Shown: piece after piece, positions 39,564 to 50,281 of the stretch
Layout of the letters: every line of letters starts with the position of its first letter
Position numbering within the stretch: the first letter of the stretch is position 1
Assembly: GCF_001486165.1 (NCBI RefSeq)
Contig: NZ_LN908976.1
Coordinates: forward strand, 310,071-374,070
DNA from: Bittarella massiliensis (ex Durand et al. 2017)
GTDB taxonomy: Bacteria > Bacillota > Clostridia > Oscillospirales > Ruminococcaceae
Reading direction: 5' to 3'
DNA length: 64,000 bases
Notes under the pieces: generated by a model
Database searches by the model: none
Told to the model about the DNA's origin: nothing
What the model saw: the letters and a program-made list of their open reading frames with translations, nothing else
Made by a program: the position numbers and the translations under genes

Positions 39564-39782
39564 TTATTTCGAGCGCCAGGTAATGCGCCCTTTGGTGAGG
39601 TCGTACGGAGACATCTCCACCGTCACCTTGTCCCCAGGCAGGATGCGGATAAAGTTCATCCGCAGCTTTCCGGAGATGTGAGCCAGTATCTTATGCCCGT
39701 TTTCCAGTTCCACCTGAAAGGTGGCGTTGGGCAGTGCGTCCACGACAATGCCTTCGACTTCAATGACGTCTTCCTTGGACAA
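39564..39782 (-). CDS. infA: Translation initiation factor IF-1
   Basis: 72-residue OB-fold IF-1, which blocks the A site during initiation. Starts [13 protein letters not shown] and ends [11 protein letters not shown]. The start codon is TTG (39782) with GGGAGG 7 bases ahead, which may keep its level low. Confidence 0.97.
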   Translation of the reverse strand: MSKEDVIEVEGIVVDALPNATFQVELENGHKILAHISGKLRMNFIRILPGDKVTVEMSPYDLTKGRITWRSK

Positions 39783-39794
39783 GCGAATACCTCC

Positions 39795-40061
39795 CTAATC
39801 TTCGTGACAGATGGATGTTCCATCGTTGTATCCGGACAGCATGGTCCGGATCTGCCGGTTGGTCGTCTCCGGGCCGAGGGAGATGACCCCCTCTGTCGGC
39901 CAGACGTGTCGTATATTCTTCTTCTTTGGGTGTTCGAGCTTTCGCACTTTTCCGTCGGCTATAAAAACGTATCCGTTCGCAGGGGACACGACCACGTAGT
40001 ACCGCTCTTTGTCGCGGCCGGCAATGCTCTTGACCACACTTCCCTCTCGGATCGTCACCAT
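39795..40061 (-). CDS. KOW-domain RNA-binding protein (L14e/L6e/L27e-like)
   Basis: 88-residue basic protein with an N-terminal KOW-like barrel (VTIREGSVVKSIAGRDKERYYVVV, split) followed by a Lys-rich segment HPKKKNIRHV. Found between infA and map in many Clostridia and Bacilli; probably ribosome- or RNA-bound, function not established. ATG 40061 is the start: AGGAGGTG lies 6 bases before it. The GTG nine bases upstream is part of that binding site. Confidence 0.88.
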   Translation of the reverse strand: MVTIREGSVVKSIAGRDKERYYVVVSPANGYVFIADGKVRKLEHPKKKNIRHVWPTEGVISLGPETTNRQIRTMLSGYNDGTSICHED

Positions 40062-40073
40062 CTGGTGCACCTC

Positions 40074-40820
40074 CTAAGGGCGGGTCAGAATCACCGGACC
40101 GTTCTCGGTGATCGCAATCGTGTTTTCAAAGTGGGCAGACAGCCCGCCGTCTTTGGTGACGGTGGTCCATCCGTCCCCCAGAACTTCCACCTGATAGCCC
40201 TTCTGGTTGACCATGGGCTCGATGGCGATGGTCATGCCGGGAACCAGCCGGGCCCCGTGGCCCGGACGGCCGTAGTTGGGCACCTCCGGTTCCTCGTGCA
40301 GGTCCCGGCCGACGCCGTGACCCACAAATTCCCGCACCACCGAAAAGCCCTGACTCTCGATATACGACTGCACCGCAAAGCCGATGTCGCCGATCCGGTT
40401 GCCCGGCACGGCGGCCTCGATGCCCAATTCCAGCGAACGCCGGGTGGCGTCCATCAGGCGCTGGGCCTCTGGGGAGACCTCCCCCGCGGCAAAGGTGGCG
40501 GCGTTGTCGCCGTGAAAGCCCCCAATGAAGGCCCCCACATCCACGCTGACGATGTCGCCCGCCTGGATGACCCGTCCGCCGGGAATGCCGTGAATGACTT
40601 GGTCGTTGATCGAGATGCAAGCGCTGCCGGGGAATCCGCCGTATCCCAAAAAGGACGGCTTGGCCCCGTGGGAGAGGATGAATTTCTTCACCGCCCGGTC
40701 GATTTCACCGGTGGTCACACCGGGTTCGACCATCTCGCCGGCCAGCTTCAGCACCTGCGCCGAGAGGCGGCAGGCCTTCTGCATGGCGGTGAGTTCCCGG
40801 GAGTTCTTGAGAACGATCAT
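40074..40820 (-). CDS. map: Type I methionine aminopeptidase
   Basis: 248-residue di-metal enzyme that removes the initiator Met from nascent proteins. Ligands in order: Asp in VSVDVGAFIGGFHGDNA, His in FVGHGVGRDLHEEP, Glu in IAIEPMV and the final Glu in HFENTIAIT. No zinc-finger extension. Sits 3 bases after adk, consistent with its usual linkage. Confidence 0.97.
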   Translation of the reverse strand: MIVLKNSRELTAMQKACRLSAQVLKLAGEMVEPGVTTGEIDRAVKKFILSHGAKPSFLGYGGFPGSACISINDQVIHGIPGGRVIQAGDIVSVDVGAFIGGFHGDNAATFAAGEVSPEAQRLMDATRRSLELGIEAAVPGNRIGDIGFAVQSYIESQGFSVVREFVGHGVGRDLHEEPEVPNYGRPGHGARLVPGMTIAIEPMVNQKGYQVEVLGDGWTTVTKDGGLSAHFENTIAITENGPVILTRP

Positions 40821-40823
40821 TCC

Positions 40824-41456
40824 CTAGACCCCCAGGGCGCGGCGGACCAGCTCGCTGGTATCCTCTACGCGCTCCTGACCGATGACTGTTTTCAAAACAC
40901 CCTTCTTCTCGTAGTAGGCGATGAGGGGCTCGGTCAAATCGTGATAGACCTGCAGGCGGTCCTTCACGATGCTTTCCTGGTCATCCTTCCGGATCACCAA
41001 TTTTCCGCCACACTTGTCACAGACGCCGTCGATTTTGGACGGCTTGTAGTCGGTGTGGTAGGACGCGCCGCAGTCGCTGCAGACGCGCCGGCCGGACATC
41101 CGCCGGACGATGGCGTCATCCTCGACCTGGATGTTGACCACCCGGTCGATTCTCACGCCCGCCTCGTCCAGGGCCTCGGCCTGCGCCACTGTGCGGGGGA
41201 CGCCGTCTAGAACGAATCCGTTTTCACAATCGCTCTGTGCGAGCCGCTCCTTCACGATGCCGATGATCACGTCGTCGGGGACCAGGTTGCCCGCGTCCAT
41301 GTAGGACTTGGCCTTCTGGCCCATCTCGGTGCCGTTCTTCACAGCCTCGCGGAGGATGTTGCCGGTGCTGATGGCGGGGATCTTCAGCAGGTCGCAGACC
41401 TTTTCGGCCTGGGTGCCTTTGCCCGCGCCGGGAGCGCCCAAAAAGATGAGATTCAT
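40824..41456 (-). CDS. adk: Adenylate kinase
   Basis: 210-residue kinase that equilibrates AMP, ADP and ATP. P-loop FLGAPGAGKGTQA, AMP-site DGVPRTVAQAEAL, and a long LID domain with a four-Cys zinc site in CSDCGASYH and CDKCGGKL, the Gram-positive form. Between secY and map. Confidence 0.98.
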   Translation of the reverse strand: MNLIFLGAPGAGKGTQAEKVCDLLKIPAISTGNILREAVKNGTEMGQKAKSYMDAGNLVPDDVIIGIVKERLAQSDCENGFVLDGVPRTVAQAEALDEAGVRIDRVVNIQVEDDAIVRRMSGRRVCSDCGASYHTDYKPSKIDGVCDKCGGKLVIRKDDQESIVKDRLQVYHDLTEPLIAYYEKKGVLKTVIGQERVEDTSELVRRALGV

Positions 41457-41481
41457 AGCTGCCTCCTCTACTCTTGCCCGT

Positions 41482-42780
41482 TTACTCTAAAAAGCCCTTG
41501 TGATGGCGCATCATCATCTGCGCCTCCAGCGACCGGACCACTTCCAGCGAAACGCCCACCACGATGAGGATCGAGGTGCCGCCCAGGGCGATGTTCATTC
41601 CGGTGGCCGCGCTGATGCCGATGGGGCAGACAGCGATGACCGCCAGGAAGAGGGCGCCGATGAGGGTCACCTTGGACAGGATCCGGGTGATGAAATCCAC
41701 AGTCGGTTTGCCCGCGCGAATGCCGGGGATGGTGCCGTTGTTCTTTCTGAGATTGTTGGCGATCTCGAGGGGATTGTACTGGACCGCCACGTAGAAGTAG
41801 TTAAATGCCATGATGAGCAAGAAATAGATGATGGCATACGCCAGGGAGTTGTAGTCGAAGATCGACAGGAACTTGCCCCACCAGGTGGAGGCGTCGGTGT
41901 CGAAAAACGCCTTGATGGTGCCAGGGATCGAGATGATCGAGCTGGCGAAGATGATGGGCAGCACGCCGGACATGTTCACCTTGATGGGGATGAACGAGCT
42001 CTGCCCGCCGTACATCTTCCGCCCGACCACGCGCTTGGCGTACTGGACGGGGACCCGCCGCTCCGCCTCGGTCATCATGACCACAAAGCCGATGATGACG
42101 ACGGCCAGCACCAGGATCAGGGGGATGTAGATGTAGAACTTCCACTCGCCCTGTGCCGCCAGCTTGAAGTAAGCGATGATGGCGGAGACCAGCTGCTTGC
42201 CGCGGGAGACGATGCCGGCGAAGATGATGAGGGAGATGCCGTTGCCGATCCCCTTTTTGTCGATCTGCTCACCCAGCCAGATGATCAGCATGGCGCCAGC
42301 CGTAAAGGCGGTGATGATGACGATGGCCGAGAAGATGCCGGCGAAGCCGCCGGTGTAGAGCAGAGCGCCCTGCCGCTTGAGGAGGAAGTAGTAGGCCACA
42401 GAGAGGGCCACTGCCAACCCCAGGGCGGTGTAGCGGGTGATCTTGTTGAGCTTGCGTCTCCCCTCTTCCCCCTCCTTGGACAACCGCTCCAGAGGTGGGA
42501 TCGCTATGGTGAGCAGGTTGATGATGATGGAGGCGTTGATGTAGGGGGTGATGGAGAGGGCAAAGATGGTGGCGTTGGCAAAGGCGCCACCGGTCAGGAT
42601 GTCGATGTAGCCCAGCATGCTGCCGGTCTGGTTGACCATCGACTGCAGGGAGGAGGGGTCCAAAAAGGGCACGGGCAGAGCCACAGAGCCCAGGCGGACC
42701 ACAGCGATGACCATGATGGTGTAAAGGATTTTCTTCCTTAAATCCGCGATCTTCCACGCATTCTTAAAGGTTTCAAACAC
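41482..42780 (-). CDS. secY: Protein translocase subunit SecY
   Basis: 432-residue channel subunit of the Sec translocon with ten membrane helices. Characteristic SITPYINASIIINLL and IPPLERLSKEGEEGRRK. GTG start at 42780, only one base after the rplO stop, with GAGGTG inside the rplO end acting as ribosome binding site. Confidence 0.98.
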   Translation of the reverse strand: MFETFKNAWKIADLRKKILYTIMVIAVVRLGSVALPVPFLDPSSLQSMVNQTGSMLGYIDILTGGAFANATIFALSITPYINASIIINLLTIAIPPLERLSKEGEEGRRKLNKITRYTALGLAVALSVAYYFLLKRQGALLYTGGFAGIFSAIVIITAFTAGAMLIIWLGEQIDKKGIGNGISLIIFAGIVSRGKQLVSAIIAYFKLAAQGEWKFYIYIPLILVLAVVIIGFVVMMTEAERRVPVQYAKRVVGRKMYGGQSSFIPIKVNMSGVLPIIFASSIISIPGTIKAFFDTDASTWWGKFLSIFDYNSLAYAIIYFLLIMAFNYFYVAVQYNPLEIANNLRKNNGTIPGIRAGKPTVDFITRILSKVTLIGALFLAVIAVCPIGISAATGMNIALGGTSILIVVGVSLEVVRSLEAQMMMRHHKGFLE

Positions 42781-42781
42781 C

Positions 42782-43225
42782 TTACATCACCTCAGCCTTC
42801 CCGCCTGCCTTTTCAATTTTTTCCTTCGCGGAGGAGGAGAATTTGGCCGCTTTCACGGTCAGTTTCTTGGTGAGTTCACCGTCGCCCAGGACCTTGATGC
42901 CGTCCAGTTCTTTTTTGACCAGACCGGCAGCCAGGATGGCCTCGGTGTCGACGACCGCGCCGTCTTCAAACTTCTTTTCCAGGTCGGCAACGTTCACGTT
43001 GGCGTAAACGGTGGCGAAGTGGTTGTGGAAGCCGCGCTTGGGCAGCCGGCGCTGCAGAGGCATCTGGCCGCCTTCAAACCCGGGGCGGACACCGCCGCCG
43101 GAACGGGCCTTCTGGCCCTTGTGGCCCTTGCCTGCGGTCTTGCCGTTGCCGGAACCGGCGCCTCTGCCCTTGCGCTTGGGCTCTTTGGTGCTGCCGGGAG
43201 CCGGAGACAGTTCATGCAGTTTCAT
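42782..43225 (-). CDS. rplO: 50S ribosomal protein L15
   Basis: 147-residue L15, a late 50S assembly protein. Gly/Arg-rich N-terminus ([18 protein letters not shown]) and [11 protein letters not shown]. Directly followed by secY in the classic order. Confidence 0.98.
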   Translation of the reverse strand: MKLHELSPAPGSTKEPKRKGRGAGSGNGKTAGKGHKGQKARSGGGVRPGFEGGQMPLQRRLPKRGFHNHFATVYANVNVADLEKKFEDGAVVDTEAILAAGLVKKELDGIKVLGDGELTKKLTVKAAKFSSSAKEKIEKAGGKAEVM

Positions 43226-43244
43226 TTTGCTTGCACCTCCTTTT

Positions 43245-43424
43245 TTACGCTTCGGTAACCTCGATCAGATGTGCGATCTTGGCGATTTTTCCCTTGGTGG
43301 CCTCATTGTCGGGCTGGATGGTGACGTCGCCGATCTTGCGCAGGCCCAGCGAGTGAGCGGTGGCAATTTGGTCGTCTTTCCGGCCCTGAAAGCCTTTGAT
43401 CAACTTGATTCTGTAATCAGCCAT
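43245..43424 (-). CDS. rpmD: 50S ribosomal protein L30
   Basis: 59-residue L30, below usual ORF cut-offs. Begins [19 protein letters not shown], then [13 protein letters not shown], ending LIEVTEA. Flanked by rpsE and rplO as expected; a GGAGGG lies before the ATG at 43424. Confidence 0.97.
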   Translation of the reverse strand: MADYRIKLIKGFQGRKDDQIATAHSLGLRKIGDVTIQPDNEATKGKIAKIAHLIEVTEA

Positions 43425-43439
43425 GGAGCGTGACCCTCC

Positions 43440-43940
43440 TTAATCCAATACTTCCCGGACGCTCTTGCCGCGGATGGCGGCGACCTGCTTGGCATCCCGC
43501 AGGGACTTCAGCCCGTTGATGGTGGCGGTCACCACGTTGCACGGGTTGTTCGAGCGCAGGCATTTGGTGCGGATGTCTTTGATGCCAGCCGCTTCCACGA
43601 CTGCGCGGACAGCGCCGCCGGCGATAACGCCGGTACCTTTTCCAGCGGGCTTGAGCAGCACTCTGCCGGCGCCGAACTCGCCCACGACCTCGTGGGGGAT
43701 GGTGGTGCCGTACAGGGAGACCTTGATCATGTTTTTCTTGGCCTCTTCGATGCCCTTGCGGATGGCGTCGGGAACCTCAGAAGCTTTGCCCAGCCCGTAG
43801 CCGACGGAACCTTTGCCGTCGCCCACGACGACCAGAGCGGAGAACTTGAAGATCCGGCCGCCCTTTACGGTCTTGGACACGCGGTTGATGGAAACAACTT
43901 TCTCCTGCAAATCAAGAGCTGTTGCGTCGATTTTAGCCAA
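43440..43940 (-). CDS. rpsE: 30S ribosomal protein S5
   Basis: 166-residue S5, needed for decoding fidelity. Double-stranded-RNA-binding-like N-terminal part ([20 protein letters not shown]) and [23 protein letters not shown] start at 43940 with AGGGGG ahead. Confidence 0.98.
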   Translation of the reverse strand: MAKIDATALDLQEKVVSINRVSKTVKGGRIFKFSALVVVGDGKGSVGYGLGKASEVPDAIRKGIEEAKKNMIKVSLYGTTIPHEVVGEFGAGRVLLKPAGKGTGVIAGGAVRAVVEAAGIKDIRTKCLRSNNPCNVVTATINGLKSLRDAKQVAAIRGKSVREVLD

Positions 43941-43955
43941 AAGTATACCCCCTCA

Positions 43956-44315
43956 CTAAAATTTCAGGCCGCCCTCGCGGGCACCTTCGGCCAGCGCCTG
44001 GACGCGGCCGTGGTAGATGTAACCACCGCGGTCGAACACCACTTCGGTGATGCCCTTTTCGATGGCCTTCTTAGCGATGGCAGCGCCGACCTTCTGTGCG
44101 GCTTCTCTGTTGCCACCCTGGCCCTCGAAGTCCTTGTCCATGGAAGAGGCAGCGGCTAACGTCACGCCGTTCTTGTCGTCAATGATCTGCGCGTAAATGT
44201 GCTTTGCGGAGCGAAACACATTCAGGCGGGGACGCTCGGGAGTGCCGGCAATCTGGCCGCGCACCCGGCGATGTCTTCTAAGCCGAGCTTTGTTGCTGTC
44301 TGGCTTCTTCACCAT
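43956..44315 (-). CDS. rplR: 50S ribosomal protein L18
   Basis: 119-residue L18, a 5S rRNA-binding protein. [20 protein letters not shown] and the C-terminal [20 protein letters not shown]. Confidence 0.98.
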   Translation of the reverse strand: MVKKPDSNKARLRRHRRVRGQIAGTPERPRLNVFRSAKHIYAQIIDDKNGVTLAAASSMDKDFEGQGGNREAAQKVGAAIAKKAIEKGITEVVFDRGGYIYHGRVQALAEGAREGGLKF

Positions 44316-44335
44316 TATTTGGTCACTCCTTTCCT

Positions 44336-44878
44336 CTATTTGCCCTTACCGGCCTTGCCCTCTTTGCGGATGATCACTTCGTCCACATACTTGATGCCTT
44401 TGCCTTTATAGGGCTCGGGCGGGCGTTTCTCCCGCACTTCGGCGGCGAACTGGCCGACCTTCTGCTTGTCGGGGCCGGAGATCACGATTTTGTTGGGGGC
44501 GGGGACGTCGATCTTGATGTCCTCGGTCTCCTCGATGATGACCGGGTGGGAAAAGCCCAGGGTCAGGTTGGCACTGGTGCCCTGTTTGGCGGCGCGGTAA
44601 CCGACGCCGTTGATTTCCAGCTCTTTCTGGAAGCCCTCGGTGACGCCCACGACCATGTTGCTGACCAGCGTGCGGGTCAGGCCGTGGAGGGAGCGGTGCT
44701 CCTTGTTGTCAGAGGGGCGGGTCACGGTGATCTCACCGTTCTCCATGGCAATCTTCATGTCGGGGTGGAAGGACTTGGTCAGGGTGCCCTTGGGGCCCTT
44801 CACCGTCACGGTGTTGCCCTCGATCTTGACCTCCACGCCGGCGGGGACTGCGATGGGTTTTCTACCAATACGAGACAT
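44336..44878 (-). CDS. rplF: 50S ribosomal protein L6
   Basis: 180-residue L6 near the factor-binding site. Starts [16 protein letters not shown]-terminal signature [16 protein letters not shown]. Confidence 0.98.
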   Translation of the reverse strand: MSRIGRKPIAVPAGVEVKIEGNTVTVKGPKGTLTKSFHPDMKIAMENGEITVTRPSDNKEHRSLHGLTRTLVSNMVVGVTEGFQKELEINGVGYRAAKQGTSANLTLGFSHPVIIEETEDIKIDVPAPNKIVISGPDKQKVGQFAAEVREKRPPEPYKGKGIKYVDEVIIRKEGKAGKGK

Positions 44879-44893
44879 CTCTACTGCACCCCC

Positions 44894-45292
44894 TTACCAG
44901 ACAAATGCCAGGACTTCGCCGCCCACGTTTGCCTTCCGGGCGGCCTTGTCGGTCATGATGCCCTTGGAAGTGGAGACGATGGCAATACCCAGGCCACCCA
45001 TGACCTTCGGCATCTCCTCGCAGTTGGCGTAGATGCGCAGGCCGGGTTTCGAGACCCTGCGCAGCCCTGTGATGACTTGCGATTTGTTCTCACCGTACTT
45101 CAGGGTGATGCGGATGACCCCCTGCTTGTTGTCATCGATGACGGTGAATTTCTTGATATATCCCTCGTCCACCAAAATCTGGGCCATGGCCTTTTTGATG
45201 TTGGAAGCGGGGATGTCGACCGTGTCGTGTTTTGCAGAGTTCGCGTTCCGGATCCGGGTCAGGAAATCTGCAATCGCGTCGGTGATTTGCAT
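44894..45292 (-). CDS. rpsH: 30S ribosomal protein S8
   Basis: 132-residue S8, a primary 16S rRNA binder. Starts [17 protein letters not shown] and ends with [20 protein letters not shown]-type sequence. Confidence 0.98.
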   Translation of the reverse strand: MQITDAIADFLTRIRNANSAKHDTVDIPASNIKKAMAQILVDEGYIKKFTVIDDNKQGVIRITLKYGENKSQVITGLRRVSKPGLRIYANCEEMPKVMGGLGIAIVSTSKGIMTDKAARKANVGGEVLAFVW

Positions 45293-45317
45293 ACCGTGAA
45301 CCTCCTTTGGCTGTTTT

Positions 45318-45503
45318 TTACCAGCTGGCCTTCTTCACACCGGGGATCTCGCCTTTGTAGGCCAGCTCCCGGAAGCAGATGCGGCAGATGCCGAATTTGC
45401 GAAGATATGAATGAGGTCTGCCGCAGATTTTGCACCGGTTGTATTCTCTGCTGGAATACTTCTGGGGCCCTTGCTGTTTATTGATCATCGATTTCTTTGC
45501 CAC
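45318..45503 (-). CDS. rpsN: 30S ribosomal protein S14, zinc-binding type Z
   Basis: 61-residue short S14 with zinc site CKICGRPH and CRICFREL. This zinc form is standard in Firmicutes. GTG start at 45503 behind AAGGAGG. Confidence 0.98.
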   Translation of the reverse strand: MAKKSMINKQQGPQKYSSREYNRCKICGRPHSYLRKFGICRICFRELAYKGEIPGVKKASW

Positions 45504-45517
45504 AACAGATTCCTCCT

Positions 45518-46057
45518 TTACTTCGCATAGGGAGCGCCCAGTGCGCTCAACAGCTCGCGGGCCTCCTCATCGGTCTTCGCAGTGGTCACGAACGCAATGT
45601 CCATGCCGCGGATCGCATCGATCTTGTCGTAGTCGATCTCCGGGAAAATCAGCTGCTCGGTGATGCCCAGGGAGTAGTTGCCGTGGCCGTCAAAGGAGTT
45701 GGGGTTGATTCCGCGGAAGTCGCGCACGCGGGGCAGCGCCACATTGAAGAGGCGGTCGACGAACTCGTACATCCGGTCGCCCCGCAGGGTCACCTTCACG
45801 CCGATGTTCATCCCCTCGCGCAGTTTGAAGTTGGCCACCGATTTCTTGGCCTTGCAGACGATGGGCCGCTGGCCGGTGATCTGCATCAAGTCGCTGACGA
45901 TGGAGTCGACGACCTTCGGGTTGTCGCGCGCTTCCCCGCAGCCCACGTTGATGACGACTTTGTCCAGCTTGGGGATCTGCATGACGCTCTTGTAGGAGAA
46001 TTTGTTCATCAGAGCCGGCGCGACTTCTTTTTCGTAAAGGTCTTTAATTCTAGCCAT
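45518..46057 (-). CDS. rplE: 50S ribosomal protein L5
   Basis: 179-residue L5, which binds 5S rRNA and P-site t[42 protein letters not shown] and the Asp/Ile-rich end. Confidence 0.98.
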   Translation of the reverse strand: MARIKDLYEKEVAPALMNKFSYKSVMQIPKLDKVVINVGCGEARDNPKVVDSIVSDLMQITGQRPIVCKAKKSVANFKLREGMNIGVKVTLRGDRMYEFVDRLFNVALPRVRDFRGINPNSFDGHGNYSLGITEQLIFPEIDYDKIDAIRGMDIAFVTTAKTDEEARELLSALGAPYAK

Positions 46058-46074
46058 GTTGTTTCCTCCTTACT

Positions 46075-46389
46075 CTAGAAAGTCTCGCCGCAGTGTTTGC
46101 ACAGCCGCATTTTGCCGTCTTCCAGCACCTTGTGGGCCAGCCGGGTGGGCTTGCCGCACTTGGGGCAAACCAGCATCACTTTGCTGGCGTACAGGGCGCC
46201 CTCGGCCTTCACAATGCCGCCGGCCTCGCCCATCTGGCGGGGTTTGACGTGCTTGGTGACCATGTTGCAGCCTTCCACGATGACTTTGCCCTCTTTGGGG
46301 CTGACCTGCAGGACTTTGCCCTGCTTGCCCTTGTCCTTGCCGGAGAGGATCACCACGGTATCGCCGGTCTTGACATGCAATTTTTCCAT
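46075..46389 (-). CDS. rplX: 50S ribosomal protein L24
   Basis: 104-residue L24, an assembly initiator. N-terminal KOW motif ([20 protein letters not shown]). The C-terminus has [10 protein letters not shown] and CKHCGETF, a zinc-ribbon-like extension seen in Firmicutes L24. Confidence 0.98.
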   Translation of the reverse strand: MEKLHVKTGDTVVILSGKDKGKQGKVLQVSPKEGKVIVEGCNMVTKHVKPRQMGEAGGIVKAEGALYASKVMLVCPKCGKPTRLAHKVLEDGKMRLCKHCGETF

Positions 46390-46404
46390 GAGATTTCCTC
46401 CTCC

Positions 46405-46773
46405 TTACAGAACTTCGGGTGCGAGGCTGAGTATTTTCAGGTAGTTCTTCTCGCGCAGCTCTCTGGCCACGGGCCCAAAAATACGGGTGCCTCTGGGGTT
46501 CTGGTCTTCCTTTATCAGAACTGCCGCGTTCTCATCGAACCGGATGTAGGTGCCGTCCTCGCGGCGAACACCCTTGGCAGAACGAACGATCACAGCTTTG
46601 ACAACGTCGCCTTTTTTCACGGCGCTGCCGGGGGCGGCCTTCTTTACAGAAGCGACGATCACATCGCCGATGTTGGCATATCTTCTGCGGGAACCGCCCA
46701 GCACGCGGATACACATAATCTCTTTGGCGCCGGTGTTGTCGGCCACCTTGAGGTAAGTTTGCATCTGTACCAC
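46405..46773 (-). CDS. rplN: 50S ribosomal protein L14
   Basis: 122-residue L14, which contacts the 30S subunit. [20 protein letters not shown] and the end [22 protein letters not shown] start at 46773 with AGGAGG; an in-frame ATG three codons in is less likely. Confidence 0.98.
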   Translation of the reverse strand: MVQMQTYLKVADNTGAKEIMCIRVLGGSRRRYANIGDVIVASVKKAAPGSAVKKGDVVKAVIVRSAKGVRREDGTYIRFDENAAVLIKEDQNPRGTRIFGPVARELREKNYLKILSLAPEVL

Positions 46774-46804
46774 AGTGCGTTCCTCCTTTCGGTTTTAACA
46801 GGTT

Positions 46805-47062
46805 TTATTTCGCCTTGTTGATGATTCTGACGAGCCTCCACCGTTTGTCCTTCGAGAGGGGGCGTGTTTCCATAATCTCAACAGTGTCGCCAATGCCGCA
46901 CTCGTTCTTCTCGTCGTGGGCCTTGAACTTGCTGGTGCGCTTGATGATCTTTTTGTACAGGGGGTGCTGGACATTGTCCTCGATGGCGACGACGATGGTC
47001 TTATCCATCTTGTCGCTGACGACCTTGCCGACCCTCGATTTTCTCAGGTTTCTTTCGCTCAC
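46805..47062 (-). CDS. rpsQ: 30S ribosomal protein S17
   Basis: 85-residue OB-fold S17, a 16S rRNA binder. [19 protein letters not shown] and the signature [23 protein letters not shown] start. Confidence 0.98.
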   Translation of the reverse strand: MSERNLRKSRVGKVVSDKMDKTIVVAIEDNVQHPLYKKIIKRTSKFKAHDEKNECGIGDTVEIMETRPLSKDKRWRLVRIINKAK

Positions 47063-47083
47063 AGCTCTTGCCTCCCTTTCTCG

Positions 47084-47287
47084 TTAGTTCGCGCTGTCTT
47101 TCAGTTCCCGCTCGCGCAGCAGGGTGTTGACGCGGGCGATGTCCTTTTTCACAGCCTTGATCCGCATGGGATTCTCAAGCTGGTTCACAGCGTGCTGGAA
47201 GCGCAGGTTGAAGAGCTCGGCTTTGAGGTCAATCAACTTCGCGTTCAGTTCGTCGGCGCTCATCTCACGGATCTCAGACGCTTTCAT
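47084..47287 (-). CDS. rpmC: 50S ribosomal protein L29
   Basis: 67-residue L29 at the exit tunnel. [18 protein letters not shown] and [16 protein letters not shown]. Its ATG overlaps the rplP stop as TAATG, giving coupled translation. Confidence 0.98.
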   Translation of the reverse strand: MKASEIREMSADELNAKLIDLKAELFNLRFQHAVNQLENPMRIKAVKKDIARVNTLLRERELKDSAN

Positions 47288-47712
47288 TACTCTTCACCCT
47301 CCAATTCTTCTTTTTTGACAAACTTGCACTTGATGGGCAGTTTGTGGCTGGCAAGGCGAAGGGCCTCGCGGGCGATCTCCTCGGAAACACCGGCGATCTC
47401 AAACATGACCCGGCCGGGTTTCACGACGGCAGCCCAGTACTCGGGGGACCCTTTACCGGAGCCCATGCGGGTCTCGGCGGGTTTCTCGGTGATGGGCTTG
47501 TCGGGGAAAATCTTGATCCAGACCTGACCACCGCGCTTGGTGTAACGGGTCATGGCGATACGAGCGGCCTCGATCTGGTTGGCAGTGATCCAGGCGGGCT
47601 CCAGGACAACCAGGCCATACTCGCCGTAGGTCACCTTGTTTCCGCGGTACGCTTTACCGGTCAGACGACCTCTGTGCACGCGGCGATACTTGACTCTCTT
47701 TGGCAAAAGCAT
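47287..47712 (-). CDS. rplP: 50S ribosomal protein L16
   Basis: 141-residue L16, near the A-site t[22 protein letters not shown], the Arg-bearing [20 protein letters not shown] and [10 protein letters not shown]. Its ATG overlaps the rpsC stop (TAATG). Confidence 0.98.
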   Translation of the reverse strand: MLLPKRVKYRRVHRGRLTGKAYRGNKVTYGEYGLVVLEPAWITANQIEAARIAMTRYTKRGGQVWIKIFPDKPITEKPAETRMGSGKGSPEYWAAVVKPGRVMFEIAGVSEEIAREALRLASHKLPIKCKFVKKEELEGEE

Positions 47713-48380
47713 TACCGTTTGCCTCCTTCCCTCCGGGTGGTTCTCTTGGCGTCGTGCAGCACTTCGCCTCTGTAAATCCAGGTCTTGACGCCGATCTTGC
47801 CGTAGGTGGTGTCCGCCTCGGCAAAGCCGTAGTCGATGTCGGCGCGCAGGGTCTGCAGGGGGATGGTCCCCTCGTGGTACTGCTCGGTGCGGGCGATGTC
47901 CGCACCGCCCAGACGGCCGGAGACCTGGATCTTGATGCCCTTGGCGCCCAGGCGCATGGCCCGGCCGATGGCCATCTTCATGGCCCGGCGGAACGAGGTG
48001 CGCTTCTCCAGCTGTTTGGCGACACTCTCGGCCACCAGCTGGGCGTTGACGTCGGGCTGCTTGACCTCAACGATATTGATGTTCACCGGCTTGCCGATGA
48101 ATTTTTCGATGTTCTTGCGCAGCTTATCGATCTCGCTGCCGCCCTTGCCGATGACCATACCCGGCTTGGCGCAGTGGATGTGGATGCGGATCTTGTTGGC
48201 AGTTCTCTCGATCTCGATGCGGGGGACGCCGGCGCCGTAAATCTCTTTTTTGATGAATTTACGGAGTTTGTAGTCCTCTACCAGGATATCGCCGAAAGCG
48301 TTATCCTTAGCAAACCAGCGGGAGTCCCAGTCTTTGATAATGCCCACCCGAAGACCGTGGGGATTTACTTTCTGGCCCAT
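47712..48380 (-). CDS. rpsC: 30S ribosomal protein S3
   Basis: 222-residue S3 at the mRNA entry site, with a KH domain ([20 protein letters not shown]). Starts [20 protein letters not shown]. Confidence 0.98.
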   Translation of the reverse strand: MGQKVNPHGLRVGIIKDWDSRWFAKDNAFGDILVEDYKLRKFIKKEIYGAGVPRIEIERTANKIRIHIHCAKPGMVIGKGGSEIDKLRKNIEKFIGKPVNINIVEVKQPDVNAQLVAESVAKQLEKRTSFRRAMKMAIGRAMRLGAKGIKIQVSGRLGGADIARTEQYHEGTIPLQTLRADIDYGFAEADTTYGKIGVKTWIYRGEVLHDAKRTTRREGGKR

Positions 48381-48400
48381 AGTTTACCTCCTCTTTCAGC

Positions 48401-48736
48401 TTATTCCTTTTCCTTGAGAACCATCGTCACGTGCGAGGTCCTCTTCAGGACGTGGAATGCTCTGCCCTGTGCTCTCGGGCGAATGCGCTTGAGCGTGGGG
48501 CCAGGACAAACGAAGCACTCTGCGACGTAGAGGCTGTTTTTGTCCATGTTGTGGTTGTTCTCAGCGTTCGCCATGGCCGATTTGAGGAGCTTCTGTAAGG
48601 GCTCGCTGGCAGACTTCGGGGTGTGCTTCAGAATGGCCATCGCCTTGTCGGCGGGCTGGTTCCGAATCAGGTCCAAAACGATCTGCACTTTTCTCGGCGC
48701 AATGCGCAAATGGCGAAGATAAGCTCTTGCTTCCAT
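48401..48736 (-). CDS. rplV: 50S ribosomal protein L22
   Basis: 111-residue L22, lining the exit tunnel. [20 protein letters not shown] and the tunnel hairpin end [17 protein letters not shown]. Confidence 0.98.
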   Translation of the reverse strand: MEARAYLRHLRIAPRKVQIVLDLIRNQPADKAMAILKHTPKSASEPLQKLLKSAMANAENNHNMDKNSLYVAECFVCPGPTLKRIRPRAQGRAFHVLKRTSHVTMVLKEKE

Positions 48737-48756
48737 TTGGAATCCTCCTTTCGACC

Positions 48757-49035
48757 TTAACCTCTGTTGGATGTTTTGGAACCGGCGTGGCCTTTGTAGG
48801 TCCGGGTGGGGGCAAACTCACCGAGTTTGTGCCCAACCATGTCCTCAGTCACATAGACCGGTACGTGCTTGCGGCCGTCGTAGACGGCGAAGGTATGTCC
48901 AACGAAATCAGGGAAGATGGTGGAGGATCTGCTCCAGGTCTTCAGGACTTTCTTCTCGCCGGCCTCGTTCATGGCCAAAACCTTCTTCAGCAGGGAAGCC
49001 TGTACGAAAGGTCCTTTTTTAACGCTTCTGCCCAT
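48757..49035 (-). CDS. rpsS: 30S ribosomal protein S19
   Basis: 92-residue S19 of the 30S head. [19 protein letters not shown] and [16 protein letters not shown]. Confidence 0.98.
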   Translation of the reverse strand: MGRSVKKGPFVQASLLKKVLAMNEAGEKKVLKTWSRSSTIFPDFVGHTFAVYDGRKHVPVYVTEDMVGHKLGEFAPTRTYKGHAGSKTSNRG

Positions 49036-49066
49036 TTTCTATTTGCCTCCTTTCGATTACAGACGC

Positions 49067-49900
49067 CTACTTGGAGTTGGCGCGCTTGACGATGAACTTG
49101 TCGGACTGCTTGTGCTTCTTGCGGGTCTTGTGGCCCATGGTGGGTTTGCCCCAAGGAGTCACAGGAGAAGGACGGCCGATGGGGGATTTGCCCTCGCCGC
49201 CGCCGTGGGGGTGGTCGCAGGGGTTCATGACCGAGCCGCGGACGGTGGGGCGGATGCCCATGTGGCGCTTGCGGCCGGCCTTGCCCAGGTTCACGTTCTC
49301 GTGATCCACGTTGCCGACCTGGCCGATGGTGGCCATGCAGCTGGCGGGCACGTTGCGCAGCTCTCCGGAGGGGAGGCGGACCAGGGCGTATTTGCCCTCT
49401 TTGGCCATCAGCTGGGCGGAGTTGCCGGCGGAGCGCACCAGCTGGGCGCCCTTGCCGGGGTAGAGCTCGATGTTGTGGATGACGGTGCCGTCGGGGATGT
49501 TCTGCAGGGGCAGAGCATTGCCCGGCTTGATGTCGGCGTCGGGGCCGGCGATCACCTTGTCGCCGACTTTCAGGCCGACTGGGGCCAGGATGTAGCGCTT
49601 GTCGCCGTCGACGAACTCGATGAGGGCGATGTGGGCGGAGCGGTTGGGGTCGTACTCCAGGGTCTTGACGGTCCCCTCCACGCCGAAGTTGTTGCGCTTA
49701 AAGTCGATGATGCGGTACTTTCTTCTCTGCTTCCCGCCGCGGTGGCGGACGGTGATGCGGCCGTAGCTGTTGCGGCCCGAATGGTTTTTCAGGGGGGCCA
49801 GCAGGCTCTTCTCCGGCTCTACTTTGGACAGCTCGGAATAATCGGTGACGGTCATCCCGCGGCGGCCCGGCGTAGTCGGTTTGTATTTCTTAATCGCCAT
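49067..49900 (-). CDS. rplB: 50S ribosomal protein L2
   Basis: 277-residue L2, essential for subunit joining and the peptidyl-transferase region. [20 protein letters not shown] and the conserved [20 protein letters not shown] with the catalytic-site His. Confidence 0.98.
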   Translation of the reverse strand: MAIKKYKPTTPGRRGMTVTDYSELSKVEPEKSLLAPLKNHSGRNSYGRITVRHRGGKQRRKYRIIDFKRNNFGVEGTVKTLEYDPNRSAHIALIEFVDGDKRYILAPVGLKVGDKVIAGPDADIKPGNALPLQNIPDGTVIHNIELYPGKGAQLVRSAGNSAQLMAKEGKYALVRLPSGELRNVPASCMATIGQVGNVDHENVNLGKAGRKRHMGIRPTVRGSVMNPCDHPHGGGEGKSPIGRPSPVTPWGKPTMGHKTRKKHKQSDKFIVKRANSK

Positions 49901-49987
49901 TGGGTTTCACTCTCCTATTATCAGGCTTAGCGGAAGGGGTTTGCCCTCCCATACGTTGCCCCCGGCCTCGGCGGGCCGGGCGGGCGG

Positions 49988-50281
49988 TTACATCATGTTG
50001 TCGAAGAACTCGATCCCCTTGGAATCCTCAGCCAGGGTGACGATGGCCTTTTTCCAGGAAGGGGTGTAACCGGAGTTGCGGCCCATTCTCTTTTCGCGGC
50101 CGCGCACGCTGATGGTGTTGACCTTCGCAACCTTCACGCCGAAGAGCTCTTCCACCGCTCTGGCGATCTCCACCTTCTCGGCGTCTTTGGCAACTTTGAA
50201 GGTGTATTTCTTCAGCTGCATATTGGCCATGCTGGCCTCGGTGATGACGGGTTTGATGACGATGTCCTGTGCCAGGCGCAT
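49988..50281 (-). CDS. rplW: 50S ribosomal protein L23
   Basis: 97-residue L23, the docking site for trigger factor and SRP at the exit tunnel. IVIKPVITEASMANMQLKKY and VNTISVRGREKRMGRNSGY. Its ATG overlaps the rplD stop (TAATG). Confidence 0.98.
   Translation of the reverse strand: MRLAQDIVIKPVITEASMANMQLKKYTFKVAKDAEKVEIARAVEELFGVKVAKVNTISVRGREKRMGRNSGYTPSWKKAIVTLAEDSKGIEFFDNMM

Noticed and set aside
39678-41210. 510-codon plus-strand frame opposite infA, map and adk
   Set aside because: Antisense to universally conserved genes, no start signals.
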